Shown: positions 8,233-16,822 of the stretch, piece by piece
Numbering within the stretch: the first letter of the stretch is position 1
Layout of the letters: every line of letters begins with the position of its first letter
From: CAZERD01 sp964515405
Lineage (GTDB): Bacteria; Campylobacterota_A; Desulfurellia; Desulfurellales; CAZERD01
Assembly (NCBI GenBank): GCA_964515405.1
Contig: CAZERD010000011.1
Coordinates: 1 to 40,584, forward strand
Length of the DNA stretch: 40,584 nt
Direction: 5' to 3'
Made by a program: the position numbers and the translations under genes
Notes under the pieces: generated by a model
What the model saw: the letters and a program-made list of their open reading frames with translations, nothing else
What the model was told of the DNA's origin: nothing
Database searches by the model: none

Positions 8233-9645
8233 ATGGATCTCTCTGTACAGAACATAGTAGATACCTTCAGGGAGATAAACAGAATACCCAGATGCTCCAC
8301 AAACGAGAGCGGCATTTCTCAATGGTTGCTGGAATGGGCTAAAAAACACAATTTTGAAGGAAAAAAAGACGAATACAACAACGTCCTTATAATCGTACCC
8401 CCCTCAAGCGGATACGAACACAAACCACCCATAGCTATTCAAGGACACATGGATATGGTATGTGAAAAAACCGACACGTCGACACACGACTTCACACGCG
8501 ACCCCATAAACATTTACGAAAGGAATGGATGGCTCGTGGCTGAGAATACCACATTAGGAGCAGACGACGGAATAGCTTTAGCTGTTGGATTAACGCTCGC
8601 TACACATGAAAAACATCCACCTCTTGAACTCCTATTCACCTCCAGCGAGGAAGTAGGGCTTGTAGGAGCCATGAACATGGACGAGGAGTTCTTCAAAAGC
8701 AAACTCCTTATAAACGTAGATTCCGAGAGGGAAGGCGAAATAACCATAGGATGCGCGGGCGGAGAAGATACACACTTGAACTGCCCAATTGAATTAGAAG
8801 ACCCCGGAAAGTCAAAAGCATATACACTAACCGTATCAGGGCTTAAGGGTGGGCATTCCGGTACATGCATCAACCTACACAGAGCAAATGCCATAAAGGT
8901 CGGTGCACGCATACTGAAAGCCCTGAACGATAGGCACAAGATAAGAATACTATCAATAGATGCTGGCTCGGCACGCAACGCAATACCAGCTTCTCTCTCG
9001 GTGAGCTTCATCACGAAAGAAGAACAAGACCCTATACACAACACCATATCCCAATTCAAAGCAACACTCAAAAGAGAATACAAACACGAAAATATAGAGA
9101 TAACCATGAACGAAGCAAAGAACAACAAGAAATCCCTCTCCATCAGAGATACAGAAAGGCTCATAAACCTGCTGCAGGCCCTACCCCATGGGATATACGA
9201 ATTAACAGATTCAGGCAGCGTGGAAACATCAAACAACCTTGCCCGAGTGTACAACGATAAAAATGAAATCCACATCTTCACAAATCAGAGAAGCCTGTTG
9301 GAGTCAAAACTCTCGGAAATCACACAAACCATACACTCAATCGCGTACCTATCCGGGTACAATGCATCCACATCCAACAGATATCCACCGTGGCAACCAA
9401 ATTACTCATCACCATTGCTGAAGAAAAGCATCGAGATATACAGAAAGCTGTTCAATAGAGAACCAGCGATAAAAACAGTGCACGCAGGCTTAGAGTGTGG
9501 CGTAATAGCATCAAAAAGAAGCGATGTAGATATGATATCCATAGGCCCAACCATAGAAAACCCACATACACCCAAAGAGAGACTGAATTTAGCTTCTTTG
9601 GAGAGGTTGTGGAGCTTTATAGTTGAACTTGTACAAACCGTATAA
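8233..9645 (+). CDS. pepD: Aminoacyl-histidine dipeptidase (M20 family, PepD type)
   Basis: 470 residues, the normal PepD length. The M20 metal site is visible: H72-x-D74 (GHMDMVCEK), the bridging D111 in GADDGIALAVG, and E139/E140 in SSEEVG. GLKGGHSG marks the lid/dimerisation domain. PepD is a cytosolic zinc dipeptidase that splits Xaa-His dipeptides and supplies amino acids from peptide turnover. It opens a seven-gene plus-strand run and has a very strong ribosome binding site. Its end lies 13 bases before the ATG of the HD-domain gene. The cytosolic location is inferred from the lack of a signal peptide. Confidence 0.93.
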   Translation: MDLSVQNIVDTFREINRIPRCSTNESGISQWLLEWAKKHNFEGKKDEYNNVLIIVPPSSGYEHKPPIAIQGHMDMVCEKTDTSTHDFTRDPINIYERNGWLVAENTTLGADDGIALAVGLTLATHEKHPPLELLFTSSEEVGLVGAMNMDEEFFKSKLLINVDSEREGEITIGCAGGEDTHLNCPIELEDPGKSKAYTLTVSGLKGGHSGTCINLHRANAIKVGARILKALNDRHKIRILSIDAGSARNAIPASLSVSFITKEEQDPIHNTISQFKATLKREYKHENIEITMNEAKNNKKSLSIRDTERLINLLQALPHGIYELTDSGSVETSNNLARVYNDKNEIHIFTNQRSLLESKLSEITQTIHSIAYLSGYNASTSNRYPPWQPNYSSPLLKKSIEIYRKLFNREPAIKTVHAGLECGVIASKRSDVDMISIGPTIENPHTPKERLNLASLERLWSFIVELVQTV

Positions 9646-9658
9646 TCAAGGAGAAAAT

Positions 9659-10210
9659 ATGACAAGGGAAGAAGCAACGATCCTCTTACAAGAATATACT
9701 CAAAGTGAAAATTTGATAAACCATGCCAAGAGCGTGGCCCACGCCATGGAGTGCTACGCGGAAAAGTTTGGGGAAGACAAAGACAAATGGTTCATAGTAG
9801 GCCTACTGCACGATTTCGATTACGAAAAATACCCAGAACAGCATCCATTCAAAGGGGCAGAAATATTAGAAAAACTCGGTGTGGAAAACGAAATCATAAA
9901 AGCCATACTGGGGCACGCAAATTTCACGAATGTTAAAAGGGATACACTCATGGCAAAAACGCTATTCGCCGTTGACGAATTAACCGGCTTCCTGTACGCT
10001 TATGCCCTGGTCAGAGAAGGAAAAAACCTGAAAGACATAAAACTCAAATCAGTCAAGAAAAAACTTAAAGATAAAGCCTTCGCCAGGGGAGTGAACAGAG
10101 AAGAAGTACAACGGGGAGCTTCGGAGTTAGGGGTTGATCTGGAGGAGCACATACTCTTCGTAGCCGAGTGCATGCAAAAAAACGCCAAAGAAATAGGCCT
10201 AAATCCATAA
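9659..10210 (+). CDS. HD-domain phosphohydrolase of unknown substrate
   Basis: 183 residues from the ATG at 9659, chosen because AAGGAG lies just upstream; a longer frame beginning at 9623 would overlap pepD. Typical HD-superfamily metal ligands are seen: His22 (NHAKSVAHAM), H51-D52 in GLLHDFDYEKYPEQHPFKG, and His86 in AILGHAN. The middle matches the single-domain HD hydrolase group often annotated only as predicted HD superfamily hydrolase. Such proteins cleave phosphate esters of nucleotides or related compounds; the substrate is unknown. It lies between pepD and efp. Confidence 0.8.
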   Translation: MTREEATILLQEYTQSENLINHAKSVAHAMECYAEKFGEDKDKWFIVGLLHDFDYEKYPEQHPFKGAEILEKLGVENEIIKAILGHANFTNVKRDTLMAKTLFAVDELTGFLYAYALVREGKNLKDIKLKSVKKKLKDKAFARGVNREEVQRGASELGVDLEEHILFVAECMQKNAKEIGLNP

Positions 10211-10226
10211 TAGGGGGATGAGAAGT

Positions 10227-10790
10227 ATGATAGAAACAAACGAATTTAGAAGAGGGCTCAAACTAGAGATAGAAGGCGATCCTTACGAAATAATAAACTA
10301 TGAACACGTAAAACCGGGCAAGGGCCAAGCGTTTGTTAGGGTCAAGCTCAAAAACTTGAGAACCGGAAACACTGTTGAGAAAACCTTCAAATCTGGCACA
10401 AAACTCAAAGAAGCCAATGTGGAAGAGAAACTCATGCAGTTCCTATACTCGGACCAGGAAGGCTATCATTTCATGGACTTATCAAACTACGAACAATACT
10501 CTATATCCTCAAATGTAATGGGGAACACATCAAAATTCATACAGGAAAACGAAAATGTATATGTAGTCCTGTACAACGGTGAACCGATAGGCGTTTCACT
10601 AAGCAATTTTGTGGAACTAAAGGTTATAGAGACTGAACCAGGTTTCAAGGGTGACACCGCTGCAACAGGCTCAAAACCAGCTGTATTGGAAACTGGAGCC
10701 ACTATACAGGTACCCTTCTTCATAAAAGAGGGAGACATCGTAAAAATAGACACAAGAACAGGGGAGTACGTAGAACGAGTAAACAAGTAA
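10227..10790 (+). CDS. efp: Translation elongation factor P
   Basis: 187 residues with the three beta-barrel layout of EF-P. It starts MIETNEFRRGLKLEIEG and carries the tip loop KPGKGQAF with Lys32, the residue that is modified in other bacteria. EF-P relieves ribosome stalling at polyproline stretches. The ATG at 10227 is preferred over one at 10218 because AGGGGG (10212-10217) is directly against the latter but nine bases from the former. No Lys-modifying enzyme gene (EpmA/EpmB, YmfI) is in the window. The stop codon overlaps the place where the next gene, an MFS transporter, should start. Confidence 0.96.
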   Translation: MIETNEFRRGLKLEIEGDPYEIINYEHVKPGKGQAFVRVKLKNLRTGNTVEKTFKSGTKLKEANVEEKLMQFLYSDQEGYHFMDLSNYEQYSISSNVMGNTSKFIQENENVYVVLYNGEPIGVSLSNFVELKVIETEPGFKGDTAATGSKPAVLETGATIQVPFFIKEGDIVKIDTRTGEYVERVNK

Positions 10791-11911
10791 GCAAAACACC
10801 GCCAATCATACTCCTCCTAACAATAGCGATAGCGCACTTCGTAAACGATTGGTATTCCCTGCTTATCCCTCCTGCCATACCGCTGATAAGAAACGCATTC
10901 CACATTAACTATCTACAATCAGGAATTCTCGTAAGCGTACCCTTCCTTGTATCAGCAATAACCCAATCCATCTTCTCGCACATAGCCGAGAAATACGCCA
11001 AAAGAAAGCTCTTGCTATCCTTAGGATTCGTAATGCTTTCCATATCTTACCTCTCGTTTGCTCTATCAAACTCATATGCTTTGATGCTGACGACAGCTCT
11101 GTTTATAGGCTTTGGTCTCGGAACCTACCATCCCCAGGGTATAGGTATTCTGAGCCTTGCATTCAAAAAGAAAAAGGGTGTTGTTATAGGCATAAACGGT
11201 ATAGGTGGATCACTTGGATTCATATTTGCCCCCATAATAATGGGATACCTCCTGAGCAAATTCTCCCTAAATGCCTATTACATAGTAGCAATCCCTGGTA
11301 TAGTTATCGCTTTCATAATATATATGGTAGTACACGTTCACGAAGAAAAAACAGAAACAAAAATCACAAGCACTATTACAAAAGGGCTGATTCTGCTTGC
11401 TATTGTAGCGGCAGTAGTACCATTCTTCTCAAGGGGCATAGCATCATTCCTTCCTGCGTATTTTTATTCCAAGGGCTCAAACGTGCTCAACGCCAATCTC
11501 AAGGCATCAGTAATGCTTATGGCCGGAATCATAGCCCAACCACTCGGAGGCCTACTATCAGACAAGTTCGGCAGAAGGATAGCCATCTCAGCAGCTTATT
11601 TATTAATGGGCCTCTTCTTGGTGCTCTTTATAGAGACGAGTAGCCTCATACATCTTTTTCTAATGGGGTTTTTTATGTCGTTCTCGGTACCTGTAAGACT
11701 GGCATTTGCCACCGAGGCAGGCGGACAGAAGATAAACACAAACATAGCGATAATATACGGAACAAGCATGATAGGCGCCACAGTATCTCCTACAATTATG
11801 GGCGCACTTATAGATTCCTTTGGATTCCATACGGCTTTCTCCATGGACGTCATATTGGCAGTACTCGGAGGCATCCTTATATGGTTCGTAAAACCCGCAG
11901 CCAAAACGTAA
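10787..11911 (+). CDS. MFS transporter lacking a recognisable start codon
   Basis: About 374 residues if counted from 10787. The N-terminus of the carrier (IAHFVNDWYSLLIPPAIPLI, then a second helix and an AEKYAKRKLLL loop) is fully encoded upstream of 11012, but the frame has no ATG, GTG or TTG between its last stop (10652-10654) and a TTG at 11012, which lies inside the transporter near helix 3. The natural place is GTAAGC at 10787, which overlaps the efp stop as GTAA; GTGA would restore a GTG start with efp still ending. About twelve hydrophobic helices are present, with GLGTYHPQGIGILSL and DKFGRR motifs. The substrate is unknown; the overall form recalls the FosR/YnfM-like drug or sugar efflux carriers. 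It may be unexpressed, start at GTA or an ATA/ATC codon, or carry a sequencing error. Confidence 0.75.
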   Translation, partial: VSKTPPIILLLTIAIAHFVNDWYSLLIPPAIPLIRNAFHINYLQSGILVSVPFLVSAITQSIFSHIAEKYAKRKLLLSLGFVMLSISYLSFALSNSYALMLTTALFIGFGLGTYHPQGIGILSLAFKKKKGVVIGINGIGGSLGFIFAPIIMGYLLSKFSLNAYYIVAIPGIVIAFIIYMVVHVHEEKTETKITSTITKGLILLAIVAAVVPFFSRGIASFLPAYFYSKGSNVLNANLKASVMLMAGIIAQPLGGLLSDKFGRRIAISAAYLLMGLFLVLFIETSSLIHLFLMGFFMSFSVPVRLAFATEAGGQKINTNIAIIYGTSMIGATVSPTIMGALIDSFGFHTAFSMDVILAVLGGILIWFVKPAAKT

Positions 11912-11912
11912 A

Positions 11913-13073
11913 ATGAGCATACTCCAATCAGTTTCCCTGTTCCTTATCATCCTCTGCGCTTTCATAGCACCCTCAATATCAAACATGACAAAAATGCCGG
12001 TAGTTGTGGTGGAAATACTCCTTGGAATTACCATAGGCCCATTCGGATTAAATATTGTTGCATCAAGCGAATGGATAAAATTCCTGAGCGATCTCGGTTT
12101 CTTCATACTAATGTTTTTAATAGGTCTTGAGATAGACATAACTCATTTCTCAAAAAAATTCTTCATCCTCAATATCCTATCGTTCCTTATAAACGTGAGC
12201 ATAGCCTCCGCAGTGGTGTGGTTTTTTGGCTTAAATCCCCTATGGGTGCTCATACTAACAGCCGTTTCCGCGGGAATCAATATAACACTGCTCAAAGAAC
12301 TCAACATTCTGAATAAAAAGATGGGAATGGCTATACTCTACTCCTCCATACTCCAGGAAATATTCACCATAGGTACAATCTCTGGGATCGAAATATTGAA
12401 GAGAGGTGGATACTCACTCTCAGAAACAGCCCTAATTTCCGGCACAACATGTGTCATATTCCTCTCCTTCCACATACTCAAACGTCTGTATTCAAAATAC
12501 CCAAGAATATTCTCCATATTTTTTTCCCCCGGTGATGTGTTCAAATCTACACTGAGACTTGCTTTATTCACCATGTTTCTGTTCATATCTATTGCATTCT
12601 ACTTCCGGCTGGATCCAGCGATAGGTGCCTTCATAGCTGGAACAGTATTCGCCCTAATCTTCCATAACACACATACCCTCAAAGAACATCTTGATACACT
12701 GGGCTATGGTTTCTTTATTCCTATCTTCTTTGTATACACGGGTATAAATGTATTACTAAGCGCCTCAAACCTGCCATTCATAATAGGTATGACACTGCTC
12801 CTATTCGCAACACACATCGGAAACGTACTACTGTTTAAATCATACAACATAAGCATGAAAAACAGCCTGCTCATGTCTTTGAGTGTCTCCAAGGGCTTAA
12901 GCATAGTGGTTTTAATAGTGTCAATAGCGAAATCATTATCAATAATAAGCGAAGCAACCTTTTCCGAAGCAATTCTAATGTCACTGGCTGGTGAAATACT
13001 TTACTCATCCCTATTCAAAGTAGGCATAAAAAGGATAACCAGCAAAAAGTGTTTACACAGACACGCAGATTGA
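11913..13073 (+). CDS. Cation/proton antiporter (CPA2 / Kef-type membrane domain)
   Basis: 386 residues, almost all membrane: roughly twelve helices forming a single Na+/H+ exchanger domain. Motifs include VVVVEILLGITIGPFGLN (the family's ExxxGxxxGP signature, residues 29-46) and LGFFILMFLIGLEID in helix 4. There is no C-terminal TrkA-N (KTN) domain, so it is a CPA2 antiporter rather than a full KefB/C system. It would exchange Na+ or K+ for protons at the inner membrane. It starts one base after the MFS stop without an obvious ribosome binding site, which suggests re-initiation and makes its expression depend on ribosomes reaching the end of the MFS frame. Confidence 0.88.
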   Translation: MSILQSVSLFLIILCAFIAPSISNMTKMPVVVVEILLGITIGPFGLNIVASSEWIKFLSDLGFFILMFLIGLEIDITHFSKKFFILNILSFLINVSIASAVVWFFGLNPLWVLILTAVSAGINITLLKELNILNKKMGMAILYSSILQEIFTIGTISGIEILKRGGYSLSETALISGTTCVIFLSFHILKRLYSKYPRIFSIFFSPGDVFKSTLRLALFTMFLFISIAFYFRLDPAIGAFIAGTVFALIFHNTHTLKEHLDTLGYGFFIPIFFVYTGINVLLSASNLPFIIGMTLLLFATHIGNVLLFKSYNISMKNSLLMSLSVSKGLSIVVLIVSIAKSLSIISEATFSEAILMSLAGEILYSSLFKVGIKRITSKKCLHRHAD

Positions 13074-13101
13074 TGTATAATCCACAACCAGAGGGGAAAA
13101 G

Positions 13102-14559
13102 ATGGTAGCTGGTTTTTCAAAGCCACCGATTGGCAGTGAACTAAAAGCTGAAGTAGATACACTACACCAGATTATATCACTTACGCTCAATGCCCTAAAG
13201 ACTGATGACAAGAAGCTTAATGACACATTGGAGAAATTCAAGGAGATAATAAACAAAACAAGGGATCCTGGAGCACTCAAACAGATAAGAAAAAGCCTCG
13301 CGGATTTTATAATAAAATACGACGAAATCACCTCTACAAAGGCAAGAGAAAAAGAACAACTAATACTAAGCACACTCAACATACTACTCAGGCTCGCCAG
13401 GGACGTTGAAAACTCTGAAGAATGGCATAAAAACATAGATGAAACCAAAGCCTTGCTAAAGAAAAACCTCTCTCCGGAGAACCTCAACAAGGCCAAAAAG
13501 CTCCTTCTAAACACAACCTTTATGACAAAAGATACAAAAGAAACCATCTACAGAGATATCCTTGAGATGATGTTTGCACTCCTCAACGTACCCAATGATT
13601 CCCCGGAAGCAAAAAAATACATGAAGTCCCTGGAATCCCTGAGAGTAGAAACGTTTTCAAAGCCAACGTCCATAGAGAACGAAGAAGTTAGAAACAAAAT
13701 CAAACAAATAATAGAGGAAAAAGAAAAACTAGAAAACAAGTATATGGAAACATTGAACGAGAAACTATCCAAGGCCCTAAAGGCTCTAATATATGCCATA
13801 AACACGTTTGGAGAACATCCATCCAAGTATATGGACACATTCCAACAACACATAAATGAACTTGCAGACATTGGTGAAGCCATAGAAAACAGACTTGCTT
13901 CCATTGATATTAATGAGATAAGTCAAAGATTTATAGGCATAGTGATGAAGATAAGACAGTCCACACAAGCAATGCAGGAAGAACTGAGAAAATATACAGA
14001 GGAACTGAGAAAATCCAGGGAAATAATAGAAGACCTGCAAAAACAGTTAAAGCAAGCAAACGAAAACCTGCTCATAGATCCACTTACCAATGTCTACAAT
14101 CGTAGAGGCATGATGCACTTTCTAATGCTTGAAATGAACAGGGCAAGAAGATACAAAAACGACCTTTCAATAGCAATAGCAGACCTTGACCATTTCAGCA
14201 ACATAAACAACACCTATGGACACTTAACAGGAGACAAAGTGCTCCAAAAATTCTGCGAAATAGCACAAACAAGCATAAGAAAAACAGATATAATAACACG
14301 CTACGGTGGAGAGGAATTTCTCATCATACTACCAAATACCAACCTGGAACAAGCAAAACTCGTCTCAGAAAAAATAAGAAAGCGCCTCTCGGAAATGAAA
14401 TTTCAGTACAAAGACAACTACTTCACACTCACTGTCAGCTTTGGGGTTACTCAGTTCTCAGAAAAGGATTCTATGGAATTACTGATAAAAAGAGCTGATT
14501 CTGCCCTTTATGAGGCAAAGAAAACAAGAAATGCAGTTGTGGTTAAGGAACCCTCATGA
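13102..14559 (+). CDS. GGDEF diguanylate cyclase with helical N-terminal region
   Basis: 485 residues. Residues 1-320 are strongly helical and charged with coiled-coil stretches (KSREIIEDLQKQLKQAN precedes the catalytic domain). No membrane segment or PAS/receiver domain was recognised. The C-terminal GGDEF domain (about 325-480) has the active-site loop G402-G-E-E-F406 and an I-site R393-K-T-D396 exactly five residues upstream, so it is probably an active, product-inhibited cyclase making cyclic di-GMP. A good ribosome binding site (AGAGGGG) precedes the ATG. The stop overlaps the next gene by ATGA. The sensed signal is unknown. CheR and HDOD signalling genes lie on the other strand nearby. 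Confidence 0.92.
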   Translation: MVAGFSKPPIGSELKAEVDTLHQIISLTLNALKTDDKKLNDTLEKFKEIINKTRDPGALKQIRKSLADFIIKYDEITSTKAREKEQLILSTLNILLRLARDVENSEEWHKNIDETKALLKKNLSPENLNKAKKLLLNTTFMTKDTKETIYRDILEMMFALLNVPNDSPEAKKYMKSLESLRVETFSKPTSIENEEVRNKIKQIIEEKEKLENKYMETLNEKLSKALKALIYAINTFGEHPSKYMDTFQQHINELADIGEAIENRLASIDINEISQRFIGIVMKIRQSTQAMQEELRKYTEELRKSREIIEDLQKQLKQANENLLIDPLTNVYNRRGMMHFLMLEMNRARRYKNDLSIAIADLDHFSNINNTYGHLTGDKVLQKFCEIAQTSIRKTDIITRYGGEEFLIILPNTNLEQAKLVSEKIRKRLSEMKFQYKDNYFTLTVSFGVTQFSEKDSMELLIKRADSALYEAKKTRNAVVVKEPS

Positions 14560-15617
14560 GCAGCAAACGAATAGACAAACTGCTAAAAAAAACAAAGGAT
14601 GCCAATGCAGATGCATTCCTAAGTTTTGATCCTGCAGACATAAAATACTTTACACACGGACTGGACGCAGAAGGTGCCATACTGATATCAGAGGAGGGAA
14701 CACACATATTTTCAGGGCCTATATACTATGAGTACCTCAAAGATAACGCTAAATCACCATACCTCATCCATCAAGCAGAAAGAATTACCGAAGATGCCAT
14801 TGAATTCATCAAAACATTGGGGATAAGAAATGTGGCTATAGATACAGCAACTACCAGCGCTTCACGCTTCAAAACGCTAAGCGAGCAACTCAATCTAATA
14901 GACTTCACAGACATCACAAAAAAAATAAGAATGATAAAGGAAAAAGAAGAGATAAACAACATAAAGAGAGCGGTCTATGCTGCGAGAAACGCACTCATTA
15001 AAGTATACCCACTGATAAGAGTAGGAGTTACGGAAAAAGAAATAGCTGATGAATTAACCTATCAAATAAGAAAAGCTGGAGCCCAAACGACATCCTTCGA
15101 AACAATAGTGGCAAGTGGAGCTAATGCAGCCTACCCTCATCACAAACCCACCAATAAACCCCTTAAAGAAGGTGAATTCGTCATAATGGACTTCGGAGCT
15201 ATCGTTGATGGTTACTGCTCAGACGCTACGTGTACCGTGCTTGTGGGCAAGAAAAGTGATGAACTAGCGAATCTCTTCAACGCTGTATTTTACGCCCAAC
15301 TATACGCAACAGAGATGATAGTTACCGGCAAAACAAGAATATGTGACATAGAGAAAAGAGCCCGGGAGGAACTCAAAAAATACGGCCTGGATAAGTACTT
15401 CACACACTCTCTGGGACATGGAGTGGGATTGGAAGTACATGAGTTCCCCTACATAAACCTTAAGAACGAAACAACCGTTGAGAAAAACATGGTATTCACG
15501 ATAGAACCGGGCATCTACATACCAGGAAAACTCGGTATAAGGCTAGAGCATATGGTGGTCATCGGGGACATCGAGGCCGAAGTAATAGGATTTACACCAT
15601 TTGTTGATATAATGTAA
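14556..15617 (+). CDS. Xaa-Pro aminopeptidase / M24 family metallopeptidase
   Basis: 353 residues: a creatinase-like N-terminal domain (about 1-125) and a pita-bread M24 catalytic domain. All five metal ligands can be placed: D212 (MDFGAIVDGY), D223 (CSDATCTV), H288 (HSLGHGVGL), E317 (TIEPGIY) and E331 (RLEHMV). Such enzymes remove N-terminal residues before proline or split Xaa-Pro dipeptides in the cytosol using two metal ions. Its position in an operon with pepD suggests peptide recycling. It overlaps the GGDEF gene by four bases (ATGA). PepP and PepQ types cannot be told apart with certainty; the length fits the short PepQ/YpdF-like group. Confidence 0.92.
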   Translation: MSSKRIDKLLKKTKDANADAFLSFDPADIKYFTHGLDAEGAILISEEGTHIFSGPIYYEYLKDNAKSPYLIHQAERITEDAIEFIKTLGIRNVAIDTATTSASRFKTLSEQLNLIDFTDITKKIRMIKEKEEINNIKRAVYAARNALIKVYPLIRVGVTEKEIADELTYQIRKAGAQTTSFETIVASGANAAYPHHKPTNKPLKEGEFVIMDFGAIVDGYCSDATCTVLVGKKSDELANLFNAVFYAQLYATEMIVTGKTRICDIEKRAREELKKYGLDKYFTHSLGHGVGLEVHEFPYINLKNETTVEKNMVFTIEPGIYIPGKLGIRLEHMVVIGDIEAEVIGFTPFVDIM

Positions 15618-15622
15618 CCCCC

Positions 15623-15649
15623 TTGAAATATCCAAAAAATGCATATAAT
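15623..15649 (+). promoter_or_regulatory. Promoter for RNase P RNA
   Basis: TTGAAA (15623-15628) and a perfect TATAAT (15644-15649) are 15 bases apart, placing the start near 15656-15658, right at the first RNase P helix. The spacing is short. A 7-bp inverted repeat (CCCCTTG at 15619-15625, CAAGGGG at 15654-15660) brackets it. Confidence 0.65.
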
Positions 15650-15656
15650 CAAACAA

Positions 15657-15997
15657 GGGGTAAGAAGGCTGGGTAGCCGCTCACCAATCAGGGTGAGAGG
15701 AAAGTCCGGGCTCCTAAGGGCCAGGGTGCCGGTCGCAAGACCGGTTGGGGTAACCCACAGGAAAGTACCACAGAAAAAATACCGCCATAATTTGAGTGGT
15801 AAGGGTGAAAAGGCGGTGTAAGAGACCACCGCTCCGAATAGTAATATCCGGAGGCACGGTAAACCCCACCCGGAGCAAGACCAAATAGAGAAGCCAAGGG
15901 TTGGCCCTTCCCAAATGGCTTCCGGGTAGGTCGCTTAGATAAATGGCTACCCCAGATGAACATCTGGACAGAACCCGGCTTATAGGCCTTCTTACCC
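15657..15997 (+). ncRNA. rnpB: RNase P RNA, bacterial type A
   Basis: About 340 bases carrying the conserved RNase P segments in order: GAGGAAAGTCCGGGCTCC (15698-15715), ACAGGAAAGTACCACAGAAA with ATACCGCC, GGTAAGGGTGAAAAGGCGG, AGAGACCACCG, CGGTAAACCCC, GGGTAGGTCGCTTAGATAAA, and ACAGAACCCGGCTTATAGGCC at the 3' end. The closing P1 helix pairs 15658-15669 with 15986-15997 in twelve perfect base pairs. The RNA is the catalytic part of the enzyme that trims tRNA 5' leaders. The 3' arm of P1 overlaps the last two codons and stop of the convergent cheR gene. No clear terminator follows. The exact ends are inferred from P1 and the promoter. Confidence 0.97.
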
Positions 15998-16819
15998 TTC
16001 CACTTTCTGATACGCTATTGCCATTTTGAAGTGGCAGAGCTTAAATTTGTTCTGCAATCTGGAGATAGACTCAGTAGCACCAAGTACCAAGTATCCACCA
16101 CGGTTCAGTATGTCGTTGTGTATCTTATCTACGAGCTTTTGTCGGGAGGCTCTATCAAAATATATAAGAACATTCCTGAGAAACACCACATCCATACGCC
16201 CAACCATCCTGAGTTGTCTATCATCCGCTAGATTTATCTTCCTAAACACGCATTTCTTTTTAACAAAGTCCTTAAGCTTGTATTTGCCCGGTGCCAGTAT
16301 CTCAAAGTATTTCCTCTTCAATTCTGGCCCAAGTTCCTTCAGAGAATACTCTCCATATATTCCTTCCTTAGCCTTCTCAAGCACTTCCTCACTGATATCA
16401 GAAGCTAAGAAACGGGCTGGGATAATGCCCGAAGAATATTTCTCCATTAAGGCTATTATCAGGGTATAAGGCTCCTCACCTGAAGAACACGCTGCACTCC
16501 AAACGTTAATACTCCTCTTGGTCTTAAGTAGTTCAGGAACCATAACGTCAGTAAAAGCCTTTACCTGATTTATATGTCTGAAAAAGTATGTTTCATGAAT
16601 AGTAATAGTGTCAAACAGCTTTTGCAATTCATTGCTTGATGGGTGCTTCTTAAGATAATCAAGATACTCCTCATATGATTGTATCCCCAGCTCTTCCATT
16701 CTCTTTTTAAGCTTATTAGCAAGTAGATATTCCTTACTGTCTTCAAAGTAGATTCCACTTTTCTCATATATGAACATCCTGAACTTCTCAAACGTATCCC
16801 TATCCATGCGACTAATCAT
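15992..16819 (-). CDS. cheR: CheR-type chemoreceptor glutamate methyltransferase
   Basis: 275 residues, the normal CheR length: a helical N-terminal domain (about 1-80) and a SAM-dependent methyltransferase domain with the binding motif NVWSAACSSGEEPYTLI (family GCSTGEEPYS), DIxxxVLxxA-like ASDISEEVLEKA, and FLRNVLIYFD. CheR adds methyl groups to chemoreceptor glutamates, resetting sensitivity in chemotaxis. No other che or flagellar gene lies in the window. It is the last gene of a 12-gene run and follows the HDOD gene after three bases. Its stop lies in the 3' helix of the convergent RNase P RNA. A second ATG at 16807 is possible but has a poorer binding site. Confidence 0.9.
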   Translation of the reverse strand: MISRMDRDTFEKFRMFIYEKSGIYFEDSKEYLLANKLKKRMEELGIQSYEEYLDYLKKHPSSNELQKLFDTITIHETYFFRHINQVKAFTDVMVPELLKTKRSINVWSAACSSGEEPYTLIIALMEKYSSGIIPARFLASDISEEVLEKAKEGIYGEYSLKELGPELKRKYFEILAPGKYKLKDFVKKKCVFRKINLADDRQLRMVGRMDVVFLRNVLIYFDRASRQKLVDKIHNDILNRGGYLVLGATESISRLQNKFKLCHFKMAIAYQKVEG

Positions 16820-16822
16820 AGC

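Noticed and set aside
8514..9281. 255-codon minus-strand frame inside pepD
   Set aside because: It is antisense to a well supported M20 peptidase with intact metal ligands; the translation is Ser-rich and shows no domain.
10739..10790. Programmed -1 frameshift fusing efp to the MFS frame
   Set aside because: The MFS frame is -1 to efp, but no proper slippery heptamer or following structure is seen, and efp ends at its normal length; a lost start codon is simpler.
16008..16037. Hairpin (CCACTT/AAGTGG) after rnpB as its terminator
   Set aside because: The stem is only six pairs with a loop of more than 20 bases and no T-tract, and it lies inside the cheR coding sequence.
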